A stretch of 30,747 nucleotides of DNA. Source: Prevotella sp. UBA7782 (GTDB lineage: Bacteria > Bacteroidota > Bacteroidia > Bacteroidales > Bacteroidaceae). A program made the position numbers and the translations under genes. The notes below the pieces were generated by a model. It had not been told where the DNA came from. It saw only the letters and a program-made list of their open reading frames with translations, and did not search any database. Within the stretch, counting starts at the first letter, position 1; each line of letters opens with the position of its first letter. Below are positions 15,411 to 23,868 of this stretch, piece by piece. The DNA lies in NCBI GenBank assembly GCA_002480935.1, contig DLDC01000082.1, positions 1 through 30,747 of the forward strand. Reading direction: 5' to 3'.

Positions 15411-15506
15411 TTGCAAAAAGGCCCGTTTGGATGTCTGAAAGTGCCTGTTTTGCCTTGTGAAAAGGCCTGTTTTGCAATGCAGAAAGGCCCTTTTTGCCAT
15501 GCAAGA
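15411..15506. repeat. Tandem array of four ~22-bp A-tract/T-tract repeats (array 1)
   Basis: Four degenerate units of 22-23 bp follow each other, each of the form AAAAGGCC(C/T)GTTTTGC plus a short variable spacer; boundaries fall near 15416, 15438, 15460 and 15483. The core is nearly palindromic (A-run, GGCC, T-run). A-runs and T-runs therefore alternate about every 10-11 bp. Units of the same type form a second array at 26276-26359. Confidence 0.65.
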
Positions 15507-15507
15507 C

Positions 15508-15540
15508 AAAAAAATGCGGCAAGCGCAATGGCCTGCCGCA
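15508..15540 (-). terminator. Terminator of the mutY-phosphatase operon
   Basis: On the minus strand TGCGGCA (540-534) and TGCCGCA (521-515) form a 7-bp stem around a 12-nt loop, followed directly by seven T residues (514-508). It begins 16 bp past the phosphatase stop codon. Confidence 0.8.
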
Positions 15541-15555
15541 CTTTATAACTTTAGC

Positions 15556-17040
15556 CTACTTGGCTATCTCTGGTATGGCTGTGCCCACGCATCCGTCGGG
15601 CATCTGTATGTGCAGCATGGCGCATACGGTGGGGGCGATGTCGGTCATGTCGTAGTGAATGTTGCTCTGCCCGTGGGCCACGTGCCAGCCCATGAACACC
15701 AAGGGTATGTGTGTGTCGTAGGGATATGGCTGTCCGTGCTGTGTGCCCTTGTAGGTTGGGCTGTCTTGAGCGCCGAAGAATTGCGGGCGGGTAACCACGC
15801 TTATCTCTCCGCTTCGGTGTGGGAAGTAGCCGTTGATGATGCGTTTCTTGAAGATGTCGGGCATGGTTGCCGTAGCCACCTTCTCATTGTCTACTGCATA
15901 AACAAATTGTGGGTCGTTGCGAAGCCACTGCAGTGAGGCGTCGATGAGGTCCTGCTTCTTCTTTCCGCAGGCTGCGATGAGGCTGTCGTTGAAGAAGAAC
16001 TGATAGTTGTCTTCAAACATAACGGGGTTCTGGCTCATGCCGAACTTACCCTTCAGATAGGTGTTCAGCTCGGTGGTTGTCTTGTCATAGTCCCATGCTC
16101 CGGCCGGTATCTTGTGGCTCTTCATCTGATTATAGTTGTGAGCTGCGCCGTGGTCGGCCGTCAGAAAGAGCAGGTAGTTGCCCTTGCCCACCTCGCTGTC
16201 GAGGGTGTTGAGGAAGGTTGTGAGGTCCTTATCTAACTGCATATACACGTCGTGGTTCTCCTTTCCGCGTGTGCTGTAGGTGTGTCCGATGGCGTCGGTA
16301 GACGATATGCTCACTGTGAGCATGTCCGTACCGTCGTGCTTGCCCAGCTGTTCGTTCTTCAGGGCAGCCTCTGCCATTTTGAAGGTTACGGTCACTCCGA
16401 GGTTGGACGTCTTGATGTCGAAGCCCGGCTTGGTGTGGTTGGCCTTGTTGAAGTCGGTTACCCACTGTGGCAGCTCGTTCATATAGTAAGTGCTTGTGAC
16501 GAATTGTCCTGCCTTGGTGTCCCACCAATAGGCTGCGTTGGCCGACTGTCCGGCGGGCAGGATAGATGCTCGGTCTTTGAGAGACACGCCGATGACCTTT
16601 GACTGATAGTTGGTAGCGATGCGCAGCTCGTCGCCTATGGTGGTGACAAGCATGTTGTGTGGCGACATCTGTCCGGCAGAGTTGTTTGATCCAACGCTCT
16701 TTACGCCATTGTCGGTGCAGCAATATACCTCCTTGTCATTAATGGCAAAGTTGTTTCCGGCAATGCCGCTCACAGAGGGGAAGGCTCCGGTGAAGATGGT
16801 GGAGTGGCCCACTGCCGTTACCGTTGGCGTGTAGTTAAGGTGCGTGTTCTCGCATGAGAATCCCTCGTTGAGCAGACGCTTGAGGCCTCCGTTGCCGTAT
16901 TCGTTGTAATAATAATACAGATAATCCCAGCGCATCTGGTCTACCACAAGGCCTACGACGAGCTTAGGACGTTCTACTTGTGCCGATGCCGAGAGCACGG
17001 AGCCTGCAAGCAGCAGCATGAAAAATAGTTTTTTAATCAT
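15556..17040 (-). CDS. PafA-like alkaline phosphatase (alkaline phosphatase superfamily), exported
   Basis: The 494-aa protein has a signal peptide (residues 1-20, LSASA/Q), then KLVVGLVVDQMRWDYLYYYY with the first metal-binding aspartate, D34. Next is the nucleophile loop YTPTVTAVGHS, where T75 is the expected nucleophile of threonine-type phosphatases. The asparagine loop GIAGNNF follows. SLKDR corresponds to the Lys-x-Arg pair that distinguishes PafA monoesterases from diesterases. The metal sites STDAIGHTYS and LTADHGAAHN come later. It would release phosphate from monoesters in the periplasm. No T9SS tail or lipobox is present. Its ATG overlaps the mutY stop by 4 bp, so it is co-translated with mutY, and no phosphate-regulated promoter is visible in front of it. 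Length fits the family (about 500-550 aa). Confidence 0.9.
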   Translation of the reverse strand: MIKKLFFMLLLAGSVLSASAQVERPKLVVGLVVDQMRWDYLYYYYNEYGNGGLKRLLNEGFSCENTHLNYTPTVTAVGHSTIFTGAFPSVSGIAGNNFAINDKEVYCCTDNGVKSVGSNNSAGQMSPHNMLVTTIGDELRIATNYQSKVIGVSLKDRASILPAGQSANAAYWWDTKAGQFVTSTYYMNELPQWVTDFNKANHTKPGFDIKTSNLGVTVTFKMAEAALKNEQLGKHDGTDMLTVSISSTDAIGHTYSTRGKENHDVYMQLDKDLTTFLNTLDSEVGKGNYLLFLTADHGAAHNYNQMKSHKIPAGAWDYDKTTTELNTYLKGKFGMSQNPVMFEDNYQFFFNDSLIAACGKKKQDLIDASLQWLRNDPQFVYAVDNEKVATATMPDIFKKRIINGYFPHRSGEISVVTRPQFFGAQDSPTYKGTQHGQPYPYDTHIPLVFMGWHVAHGQSNIHYDMTDIAPTVCAMLHIQMPDGCVGTAIPEIAK

Positions 17041-18077
17041 ATTGTTTGATGTTTAAGAGTTTCTTTTCTGACGTCTTCAACCAGTTTCTGCACCAGTCGG
17101 GGCAGGGCGTAATGGCCCAGCTCACTCTCCTGAATCCATATATAGCCCTCCGGCAGGGTGGGGCGGGTGCCGGATTGGAGCAGATAGAAGTCGGCCAGGA
17201 TAACGCGGTGGGTGAGCACATGCCTCACTTGGCTGCGCAAAAGGGTGAGACGGCCGCTGAGAGCGGGCATCGCGGCGCCCTCAATGAGCAGCGGTTGCCA
17301 CAGCCCTTGCCAGATATCGTGCCCCGAACGGCGGCAGATGGCGGTCTGATCCTTATACCTTATATATATAAGGGCCATGTGCCGCTCCTTCACCTTCACC
17401 GTCTTGAGTTTCACGGGCAGCTCGTTTACGCGCCCGGAGCGCAGCGCCTGGCAGCCCTCAATAAGCGGACAAGATGTGCAAGTTGGTGATGTGGGGGTGC
17501 AAAGAGTAGCGCCAAAATCCATCACAGCCTGATTGTAGTCGGCCGACCGTGTGGCGGGCACGAGCTCATTGCCCAGTGTCTCGAAGGTGTGACGGCCCCC
17601 GGTGGTGTTGATGGGAGTGGATATGCCGAAGTAGCGGGCCATCACTCTGAAGGCATTGCCGTCTATAGCCGCTACGGGAAGGCCGAAGGCGAATGACGCT
17701 ATGGCTGCTGCCGTATAGGGGCCAACGCCTTTTAGCTTGCAAATTTCGCCCATTTCATCGGGGAAATGCCCCATTTCAACAATCTGCTGAGCCGCTTTGT
17801 GAAGGTTTCTTCCGCGGCTGTAGTAGCCTAACCCCTGCCATAGGCGCAGCACATCGTCTTCGCTGGCTGCCGCAAGTGCCTCTACTGTGGGATAAGCACG
17901 CATGAACCTCAGCCAATAAGCCGTGCCTTGGGCTATGCGTGTTTGCTGGAGAATAACCTCACTGAGCCAGATGGCATAGGCATCGTGGGTATGTCGCCAC
18001 GGCAGGTCGCGCTTATTGACATTGAACCACGCTAGCAACGCTGTCGCGAATGGGTGAAAAGTGCCTTGTGTATTCAT
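17037..18077 (-). CDS. mutY: A/G-specific adenine glycosylase MutY
   Basis: This 346-aa enzyme removes adenine mispaired with 8-oxoguanine. Visible are the catalytic-glutamate helix (WLSEVILQQTRI), the helix-hairpin-helix LKGVGPYTAAAIASFAFG, the catalytic aspartate in AAIDGNAFRVMARYFGI, and the iron-sulfur loop CTPTSPTCTSCPLIEGC with spacing C-x6-C-x2-C-x5-C. A C-terminal NUDIX-like 8-oxoG recognition domain (about residues 225-345) follows. The frame extends to a TTG at 18095, but that codon lies inside the -7 promoter element, so the ATG at 18077 (MNTQGTFHPF) is the better start. It is first in an operon with the phosphatase, overlapping it by 4 bp. Confidence 0.95.
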   Translation of the reverse strand: MNTQGTFHPFATALLAWFNVNKRDLPWRHTHDAYAIWLSEVILQQTRIAQGTAYWLRFMRAYPTVEALAAASEDDVLRLWQGLGYYSRGRNLHKAAQQIVEMGHFPDEMGEICKLKGVGPYTAAAIASFAFGLPVAAIDGNAFRVMARYFGISTPINTTGGRHTFETLGNELVPATRSADYNQAVMDFGATLCTPTSPTCTSCPLIEGCQALRSGRVNELPVKLKTVKVKERHMALIYIRYKDQTAICRRSGHDIWQGLWQPLLIEGAAMPALSGRLTLLRSQVRHVLTHRVILADFYLLQSGTRPTLPEGYIWIQESELGHYALPRLVQKLVEDVRKETLKHQTI

Positions 18078-18091
18078 TTTTGCTTTATGAT

Positions 18092-18100
18092 GCAAAGTTA
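18092..18100 (-). promoter_or_regulatory. Putative -7 element for mutY
   Basis: TAACTTTGC on the minus strand lies 15 bp before the ATG at 18077, giving a leader of under 10 nt. No good -33 motif occurs at the usual distance. The site overlaps the upstream TTG, which argues against the longer reading of mutY. Confidence 0.45.
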
Positions 18101-18359
18101 CTAATAAAACTTTTAATGACTGTCTTAGCCTTGTTTCTTTTTTGTTACAACACAGTCATGGTGTGGGCATTGGCAAGCGTGCTTACTCCTTATTTAATAT
18201 GGGGAGGGTGCCGGGGGGTGTCTTAGGGCTTGGTTAAACTTGTATTACAAGCGTTAAGATTACTTTTAAGGTATCAAAATTCAAGGTATGAATAGCATAT
18301 ATTATAGTGATTTTCGTCTATAGAATATGCCAGTATATCTATATTGAGTAAAGAAGTTC
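18101..18359. other. Divergent intergenic region upstream of the SusC operon
   Basis: No gene is seen. It separates mutY (leftward) from susC (rightward) and becomes very A/T-rich toward the susC promoter. The only structured spot I noted is the interrupted palindrome CTTGT-ATT-ACAAG at 18239-18251, about 110 bp upstream of the -33 element, which could be a regulator site but is weak evidence on its own. Confidence 0.4.
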
Positions 18360-18390
18360 TTGCTTTATTGCATAAATAGTGTTAACTTTG
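18360..18390 (+). promoter_or_regulatory. Bacteroides-type promoter of the SusC/SusD operon
   Basis: TTG at 18360-18362 and TAACTTTG at 18383-18390 are 20 nt apart, matching the Bacteroidota consensus. Transcription would start near 18397, leaving about 75 nt of A-rich leader before the ATG at 18473. Confidence 0.75.
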
Positions 18391-18472
18391 CAAAGAAACA
18401 AACAAGCTTTAACTCTATCTAAAGACAAAACTTTTAAACTTATCAAATATTAAAAAACAAACTAAAAGCCAA

Positions 18473-21400
18473 ATGAAAGATGCAATGAACAAACTCTTTA
18501 GAATTTGCCTTATGGCATTATTCTTGCTTGCACCTTCTTCTTTGTTCGCCCAAGGCCTCGTATCAGGCACGGTGATAGGCTCAGACAATGAACCTGTTAT
18601 TGGCGCCACGGTGGTGGAAAAGGGCAACACAGCGAACGGTACAGTAACTGATCTTGATGGTAAGTTCTCATTGAACCTGAAGAAAGGCAAGATTGCTGTC
18701 ATTTCTTATGTGGGTATGGAGACCCAAGAAGTTCATGTGGGCAGTAGCCAGCAAATCGTATTGAAAGAAAATCTTGACCAACTCGACGAGGTGGTTGTGC
18801 TGGGTTACACCAGTGCAGTGCGTAAGGACCTCACCGGTTCGGTGGGTTCGGTTTCCGGAGCGCGCCTTGCCGCAGTGCCTGTAGCTTCGGCTGCCGAAGC
18901 TTTGCAGGGCAAGATAGCCGGTGTGCAGGTAACTACTGTTGACGGTCAGCCTGGTGCTGACATCAACATCCGCGTGCGCGGAGCCTCTTCAGTGACACAG
19001 AGCAACGACCCGTTGTTCATCGTTGACGGTTTCCAGCAGAGCAACATCAACGACATCCCGCCCTCGGATATCGCCAGCATCGACGTGTTGAAGGACGCTT
19101 CGCTCACCGCTATATATGGTGCGAAGGGTGCCAACGGCATCGTGGTGGTAACAACCAAGAGCGCACAGGCAGGCAAGCTGAAGGTGGGCTTCAATGGTCG
19201 TATGTCGGTTTCGCACATATCCAAGACGCTCGACTTGATGAATACACAGCAGTTTGCCGACTATCAGTATGACCGAGCTGCTGCCAACGGCACGCGTTCG
19301 TCATGGGCCAAGGCCTTCAGAGGAAACTTTGGTAACCCCTACGACCTCGACTTGTATGGTCAGCTGCCTACCCACGACTGGCAGGATGAGGTGTTGGGCG
19401 AGACGCCCCTCAACTATTCGGCCAACGTAACCGTGGGCGGTGGTTCTGAGAAGCTGCGTTTCAACTCATCGTTGACGCAAAGTGAAGACAAAGGTATTAT
19501 TCGTGGCTCAGGCGTTCGGCGTACCAACTTGAACGTGAAACTTGCTGCCAACCTCACCAAGAACTTGGTGCTGACCTATAATCCCCGCATGACGTTCCGC
19601 CGCGACATCGGTGCCGGCGGCGATAACATTGGTACCGGTGGTATCATCGACGTGCTGAGGTATCGTCCTACCAACGGTTTGAGAGAGTTCGGAAGCTGGC
19701 CTCCCTACATGGCAGACCCGCGTGAGGAGCAGAACTTCCTTTATACCAATCCTAAATCGGATATTGACACCAACCAGCGCAAACGCCATTCATATACCAT
19801 CAGCAACCAGTTCTCTTTGAAATGGACACCCATCAAGGGCCTCGTGCTGACCACAGAGGGTAACTATACCTGGGCTTACGGCGAAGACTTCCGCTTCTTT
19901 GGTCCGATGACGAGCACCGGCCAGTCTACCGTGAACCAAGGCAAGCCCGTGGCTACCATCGCTGATTATACCACTCAGGCATATACTTGGACCAACACGG
20001 CCAACTATGCTTTCACGCTAAACGACACCCATAACTTCTCTATCTTGCTGGGTCAGGAAATCACCAACTCACAGAAGCGCTCAAAGTCGGTTACCAATAA
20101 CCTCTTTGATGAGAACATCTGGGCACAGAAGGCCTGGGACAACATGGGTCTGGGTACGGCTTATACCACCACGTCATCGCTGTCTACTCCTGCCCGCATG
20201 GCTTCTTTCTTTGGTCAGCTGAATTATAACTTCGACCATAAGTATCTCTTCTCTTTCACGTTCCGTGCCGATGGTTCAACCATGTTCGCCCCCGGCAACC
20301 AGTGGGGTTACTTCCCTGCCGTGTCTGCAGCATGGGACTTGAAACGTGAGAACTTCCTGAAGGACGTGAAATGGATTGACCAGATGAAGCTTCGTGTGGC
20401 TTACGGATTGAGCGGAAACAACAATATATCGAGCGACTTGTGGCGCTATCTTTACAGCACTTCGTCTACGGGCGGCCCCGGTTTCGGCGAGGCAACTACC
20501 AACGGCGAGCTTTATTATTCCGTTCCTAGCTCGTTCCCCAATAAGGACATCAAGTGGGAGACAACCGTGAAGCGCAACATTGGTCTGGATTTGAGCTTCT
20601 TCGGCAACCGTCTGACCATCTCTCCTGAGGTTTACTTCAACACTACCCGCGACTTGCTTTACAACTCTATCATACCTACCGTGACGGGTTATGAGCGCCA
20701 GATGCAGAACATTGGCCGCGTAACAAACAACGGTGTGGAGCTGACTGTCAACGGCGACATTCTCCGCGGAAAGGACTATGTGCTCTCCGGCAACCTCACC
20801 TTCGGTTGGAACAAGATGACCATCAAGAAGCTCAACAGTACGGACGGCATACTCTATAACACCTCCAGCCGCTGGAAGTCAAGCGACGAAGCCGACTATC
20901 GCCTAGAGGTGGGCGGCGAGCTTGGCCTCTTCTACGGTTATGTTTATGACGGCATCTACTCGCCAAGTGAGTTTACCTTCGACCCCGTACAGGGCTATTT
21001 GGCTGTGCCTATCCCAACAGAGAAGGATGAGAACGGCAATATCATCAAGATGGGAACCGTTATCAACAACGCCCTCAACTCTTCTAACTCTGGCGAGGCA
21101 ACCCTTCCCGGCAAGATAAAGCTGAAGGATCTGAATGGCGACGGCGTGGTAGACCAGAACGATAAGACCGTTATCGGCAACACCAATCCTAAGTATCAGG
21201 GTGGCTTCGGCTTCTCCGGACAGTACAAGGACTTTGATTTCAGCACCAACTTTACTTATATGGTGGGCTTCGATGTGTATAACGCCATGGCTTATGCCCT
21301 GTCAAGTTCTTCAAAAAGCCAGTATAACTTCTATAATGTGTATAGCAAGTTTGCCAACAACCGCTGGCGTTACACTGACCCAACCAATGGTGAGGCAATG

Positions 21401-21760
21401 TATAAGAACACATATCTGGACAACAGCGTAGACACTTATCTTGCTCTCAACGGCAATGCCACGCTCTGGAACCCTGCCGACTTGGTTAACAATCAGATGA
21501 TTTCATGCTTCGTAGAGGATGGTTCGTTCTTGCGTTGCACCGACCTGACCATCGGATACACCCTTCCTCGTCAGCTCACACAGCGCTGGGGCATGGACAA
21601 GTTGCGCTTCTATGTGTCGGCAAGCAACCTCTTCATCATCACAGGTTATTCTGGTTACGACCCGGAAGTTGACGTGCAGTCCGGTCTTACGCCCTCTATG
21701 GACTACAACCGTTACCCACGCAACCGTTCTTTCTCACTGGGTGTGAACGTTACTTTCTAA
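18473..21760 (+). CDS. SusC/RagA-family TonB-dependent outer-membrane transporter
   Basis: The 1095-aa protein has a signal peptide (about residues 1-26, SSLFA/Q), then the carboxypeptidase-regulatory-like domain typical of SusC (about 27-100; VSGTVIGSDNEPVIGATVV, GTVTDLDGKFSLNL, ISYVGM). The TonB-box region DEVVVLGYT is at about 104-112. A plug domain (about 120-225; IRVRGASS, PLFIVDGF, IYGAKGANGIVVVTTK) is followed by a 22-strand-type beta-barrel ending in an aromatic residue (SLGVNVTF). It imports a glycan oligomer bound by the SusD partner, driven by TonB. It heads an operon with the SusD gene 19 bp downstream. The short N-terminus lacks the STN domain, so it is not expected to signal through a FecR/ECF pair. 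An alternative ATG lies at 18485. Confidence 0.96.
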   Translation: MKDAMNKLFRICLMALFLLAPSSLFAQGLVSGTVIGSDNEPVIGATVVEKGNTANGTVTDLDGKFSLNLKKGKIAVISYVGMETQEVHVGSSQQIVLKENLDQLDEVVVLGYTSAVRKDLTGSVGSVSGARLAAVPVASAAEALQGKIAGVQVTTVDGQPGADINIRVRGASSVTQSNDPLFIVDGFQQSNINDIPPSDIASIDVLKDASLTAIYGAKGANGIVVVTTKSAQAGKLKVGFNGRMSVSHISKTLDLMNTQQFADYQYDRAAANGTRSSWAKAFRGNFGNPYDLDLYGQLPTHDWQDEVLGETPLNYSANVTVGGGSEKLRFNSSLTQSEDKGIIRGSGVRRTNLNVKLAANLTKNLVLTYNPRMTFRRDIGAGGDNIGTGGIIDVLRYRPTNGLREFGSWPPYMADPREEQNFLYTNPKSDIDTNQRKRHSYTISNQFSLKWTPIKGLVLTTEGNYTWAYGEDFRFFGPMTSTGQSTVNQGKPVATIADYTTQAYTWTNTANYAFTLNDTHNFSILLGQEITNSQKRSKSVTNNLFDENIWAQKAWDNMGLGTAYTTTSSLSTPARMASFFGQLNYNFDHKYLFSFTFRADGSTMFAPGNQWGYFPAVSAAWDLKRENFLKDVKWIDQMKLRVAYGLSGNNNISSDLWRYLYSTSSTGGPGFGEATTNGELYYSVPSSFPNKDIKWETTVKRNIGLDLSFFGNRLTISPEVYFNTTRDLLYNSIIPTVTGYERQMQNIGRVTNNGVELTVNGDILRGKDYVLSGNLTFGWNKMTIKKLNSTDGILYNTSSRWKSSDEADYRLEVGGELGLFYGYVYDGIYSPSEFTFDPVQGYLAVPIPTEKDENGNIIKMGTVINNALNSSNSGEATLPGKIKLKDLNGDGVVDQNDKTVIGNTNPKYQGGFGFSGQYKDFDFSTNFTYMVGFDVYNAMAYALSSSSKSQYNFYNVYSKFANNRWRYTDPTNGEAMYKNTYLDNSVDTYLALNGNATLWNPADLVNNQMISCFVEDGSFLRCTDLTIGYTLPRQLTQRWGMDKLRFYVSASNLFIITGYSGYDPEVDVQSGLTPSMDYNRYPRNRSFSLGVNVTF

Positions 21761-21779
21761 TCATAAATCGAATAAAAAC

Positions 21780-23843
21780 ATGAAATTCAAGAATATAATA
21801 TTAGGCATTGGCATTCTGGGAGCAATGACAGGTTGCAACGACTATCTGGATGTTGATGCGCCATCTCGGTACGAGAATGACTATGTCTTCGGCTCGACGG
21901 GCGAGATGAACACCGCCCTGAACGGCGTATATGCCGAGATACTCAGTGGAAACACCTTTGGAGGCAACCTCTACAGAACGTTGCAGCTCAACAGCGACGT
22001 TGACTTCTCTGCCAACTCTAATGAGAACGCGCAGACCAACGCGCCGCAGCGCTTCGACTGTACCAGCGATGCCAGCTCGGCATCGTCGTTGTGGAACCAG
22101 CTATATGAGACGGTTGAGGTGGCCAACAACTTTATTTATAACGCCGAAAACAGCAAGATCAACACGCCCGGAAACGAAGATTATGCCGACGTGCAGCAGA
22201 TGATTGGCGAGGCAAAAGTGATGAGGGCAATGGCTTACTATGAGCTGTTGTGCTACTATGGCGACGTGCCTTTCACGTTCAAGAACACCTATCAGTCGCA
22301 AGACTTCGTGCCCCCCATCACCAGCCGAGACACTGTTTATGCTGAAGTTATCAACGATTTGCGTGCCGCAGCGCCACACATGAAGTACACCTCTTCGCTC
22401 TCTGAGGGCGTGGAGCGCATCTCCAAGGAAGCATGTTGGGCTATGATAGCCCGCATGGCATTGCAGGCAGGTGGCTATTCACTTCGTCCTAATGGCGAGA
22501 ACTCCTACGGTAAGATGGAGCGTCCCAACAATTACAAGGACTTTTATACCATTGCCCGCAACTATGCCGACTCTGTTATACTTGCCGGTACACACCATCT
22601 GAGCAACTCTTACAAACAAGTTTTCGAGAATGAGTGCAACTTCAGAGTGGTCAACAACGACGATCCTATCTTCGAGATACCTTTCGCCAAAGGCTCAACT
22701 GGTGGTTGGGGTTACTACCAGGGCCCCACAGCATCAAGCTCTAACGGCGTTACTCCTCACGTATATGGTGAGTGCAGCGGAAGCGTAAGGCTTGAGGCAT
22801 TCTATCGTTACACCTTCGATGAGAAGGATTTGCGCCGTGATTATGTCAACGGATTGTGGTATTACTCATCTACCGGTGAGCCCGTGATGCGTGCCGACTA
22901 TTCAGTTCACAACAACAAGTGGTCTAAGTTGTGGAATGCAACGGGCTTGGGAGCCAACACCACAGGTTCTACGGGCATCAACTTTGCTTACTTGCGTTAT
23001 GCCGATGTGCTGCTGATGTTTGCCGAGGCAGAGAATGAGCTCAACGGACCTACGGCAGAAGCACAGGCTGCATTAAAGGAAGTGCGCAACAGAGCCTTCA
23101 GTTCTGAGGACCGCGCAGAGAAGGTTGACGCTTACGTAGCACAGGCTGCATCGAGCAAGGAGAGCTTCCTCAAGGCTGTGCTCAACGAGCGTAAGTGGGA
23201 GCTTGCGGGCGAAAACTCTCGTTGGAAAGACCTTGTACGTAACAATCTGTATGGCAAGACGCTCTTCGAAACCTTCATGCGCTACTATGCTGTGGCTGAG
23301 AATGCCGGCGTATCTTCTTCTTACATGGATATGGTGGAGAATGAAGACGGCATCAAGTGGAGCGAGATTTTGCCAACAGACATCTATTCTTGCTACATTC
23401 AGAACCCCGGCGACGGCTCTCTCTTCCCAAACACCACGTTGCCAATACGCTTTATCGTAAATCCGTATAAGGCAGGAACGATACCTCAGGTAAAGCCGCA
23501 GACCTACTTCGAGCAAAATAATTTGCCTTACACCGCCATCTCTTTGAAAGACATCACCGGACTGGCTGGCTCAAGCTCCACAATAGGTTGGACCGATACA
23601 CAGTTCTACAACTGGTGGGAAGATGCCGGCTATCCAAGAGCTCAGGTGCTATACTCGCTCTTCGGATATATGCGTGGCGACGTTAACGGCAATATCTATC
23701 TTGTGCGCGACGGCAAGGCTGAGTCTGTAGATCCACTGGCTGTCAACAAGAACGACCTGCCCGTGGTGCGCTATCTGCTGCCTATACCACAAGAGGCTAT
23801 CACGCGTTCTGGCAACGTTTATACCGAGCATTACGGTTATTAA
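21780..23843 (+). CDS. SusD/RagB-family nutrient-binding outer-membrane lipoprotein
   Basis: The 687-aa lipoprotein has the lipobox GAMTGC, so the mature protein starts at C19, followed by NDYLDVDAPSR as in most SusD proteins. The N-terminal TPR-like SusD domain follows (for example EMNTALNGVYAEILSG, LWNQLYETVEVANNFIYNAE, AKVMRAMAYYELLCYYGDVP). The C-terminal RagB/SusD domain includes INFAYLRYADVLLMFAEAENEL and LNERKWELAGENSRWKDLVR. It caps the SusC barrel and captures the glycan. At 687 aa it is longer than the common 500-600, the extra length lying mainly in the last 200 residues. It is located between susC and a third surface lipoprotein. Confidence 0.95.
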   Translation: MKFKNIILGIGILGAMTGCNDYLDVDAPSRYENDYVFGSTGEMNTALNGVYAEILSGNTFGGNLYRTLQLNSDVDFSANSNENAQTNAPQRFDCTSDASSASSLWNQLYETVEVANNFIYNAENSKINTPGNEDYADVQQMIGEAKVMRAMAYYELLCYYGDVPFTFKNTYQSQDFVPPITSRDTVYAEVINDLRAAAPHMKYTSSLSEGVERISKEACWAMIARMALQAGGYSLRPNGENSYGKMERPNNYKDFYTIARNYADSVILAGTHHLSNSYKQVFENECNFRVVNNDDPIFEIPFAKGSTGGWGYYQGPTASSSNGVTPHVYGECSGSVRLEAFYRYTFDEKDLRRDYVNGLWYYSSTGEPVMRADYSVHNNKWSKLWNATGLGANTTGSTGINFAYLRYADVLLMFAEAENELNGPTAEAQAALKEVRNRAFSSEDRAEKVDAYVAQAASSKESFLKAVLNERKWELAGENSRWKDLVRNNLYGKTLFETFMRYYAVAENAGVSSSYMDMVENEDGIKWSEILPTDIYSCYIQNPGDGSLFPNTTLPIRFIVNPYKAGTIPQVKPQTYFEQNNLPYTAISLKDITGLAGSSSTIGWTDTQFYNWWEDAGYPRAQVLYSLFGYMRGDVNGNIYLVRDGKAESVDPLAVNKNDLPVVRYLLPIPQEAITRSGNVYTEHYGY

Positions 23844-23868
23844 TACATTATTTATTATATAAAAAGCA

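Noticed and set aside
15198..15509. A 103-codon minus-strand frame across the region upstream of the ECF sigma gene.
   Set aside because: Its first 40 codons are just the translated 22-bp repeat array, the rest resembles nothing, and it ends inside the sigma gene. It is better read as intergenic repeat DNA.
18077..18095. Extension of MutY by six residues to a TTG start at 18095.
   Set aside because: The TTG lies within the TAACTTTGC promoter element, and the ATG at 18077 gives the normal MutY N-terminus.
21120..21180. DLNGDGVVDQND in the SusC protein, resembling a dockerin/EF-hand calcium loop.
   Set aside because: This loop is a standard feature of SusC-family barrels and does not indicate a cellulosome-type dockerin.
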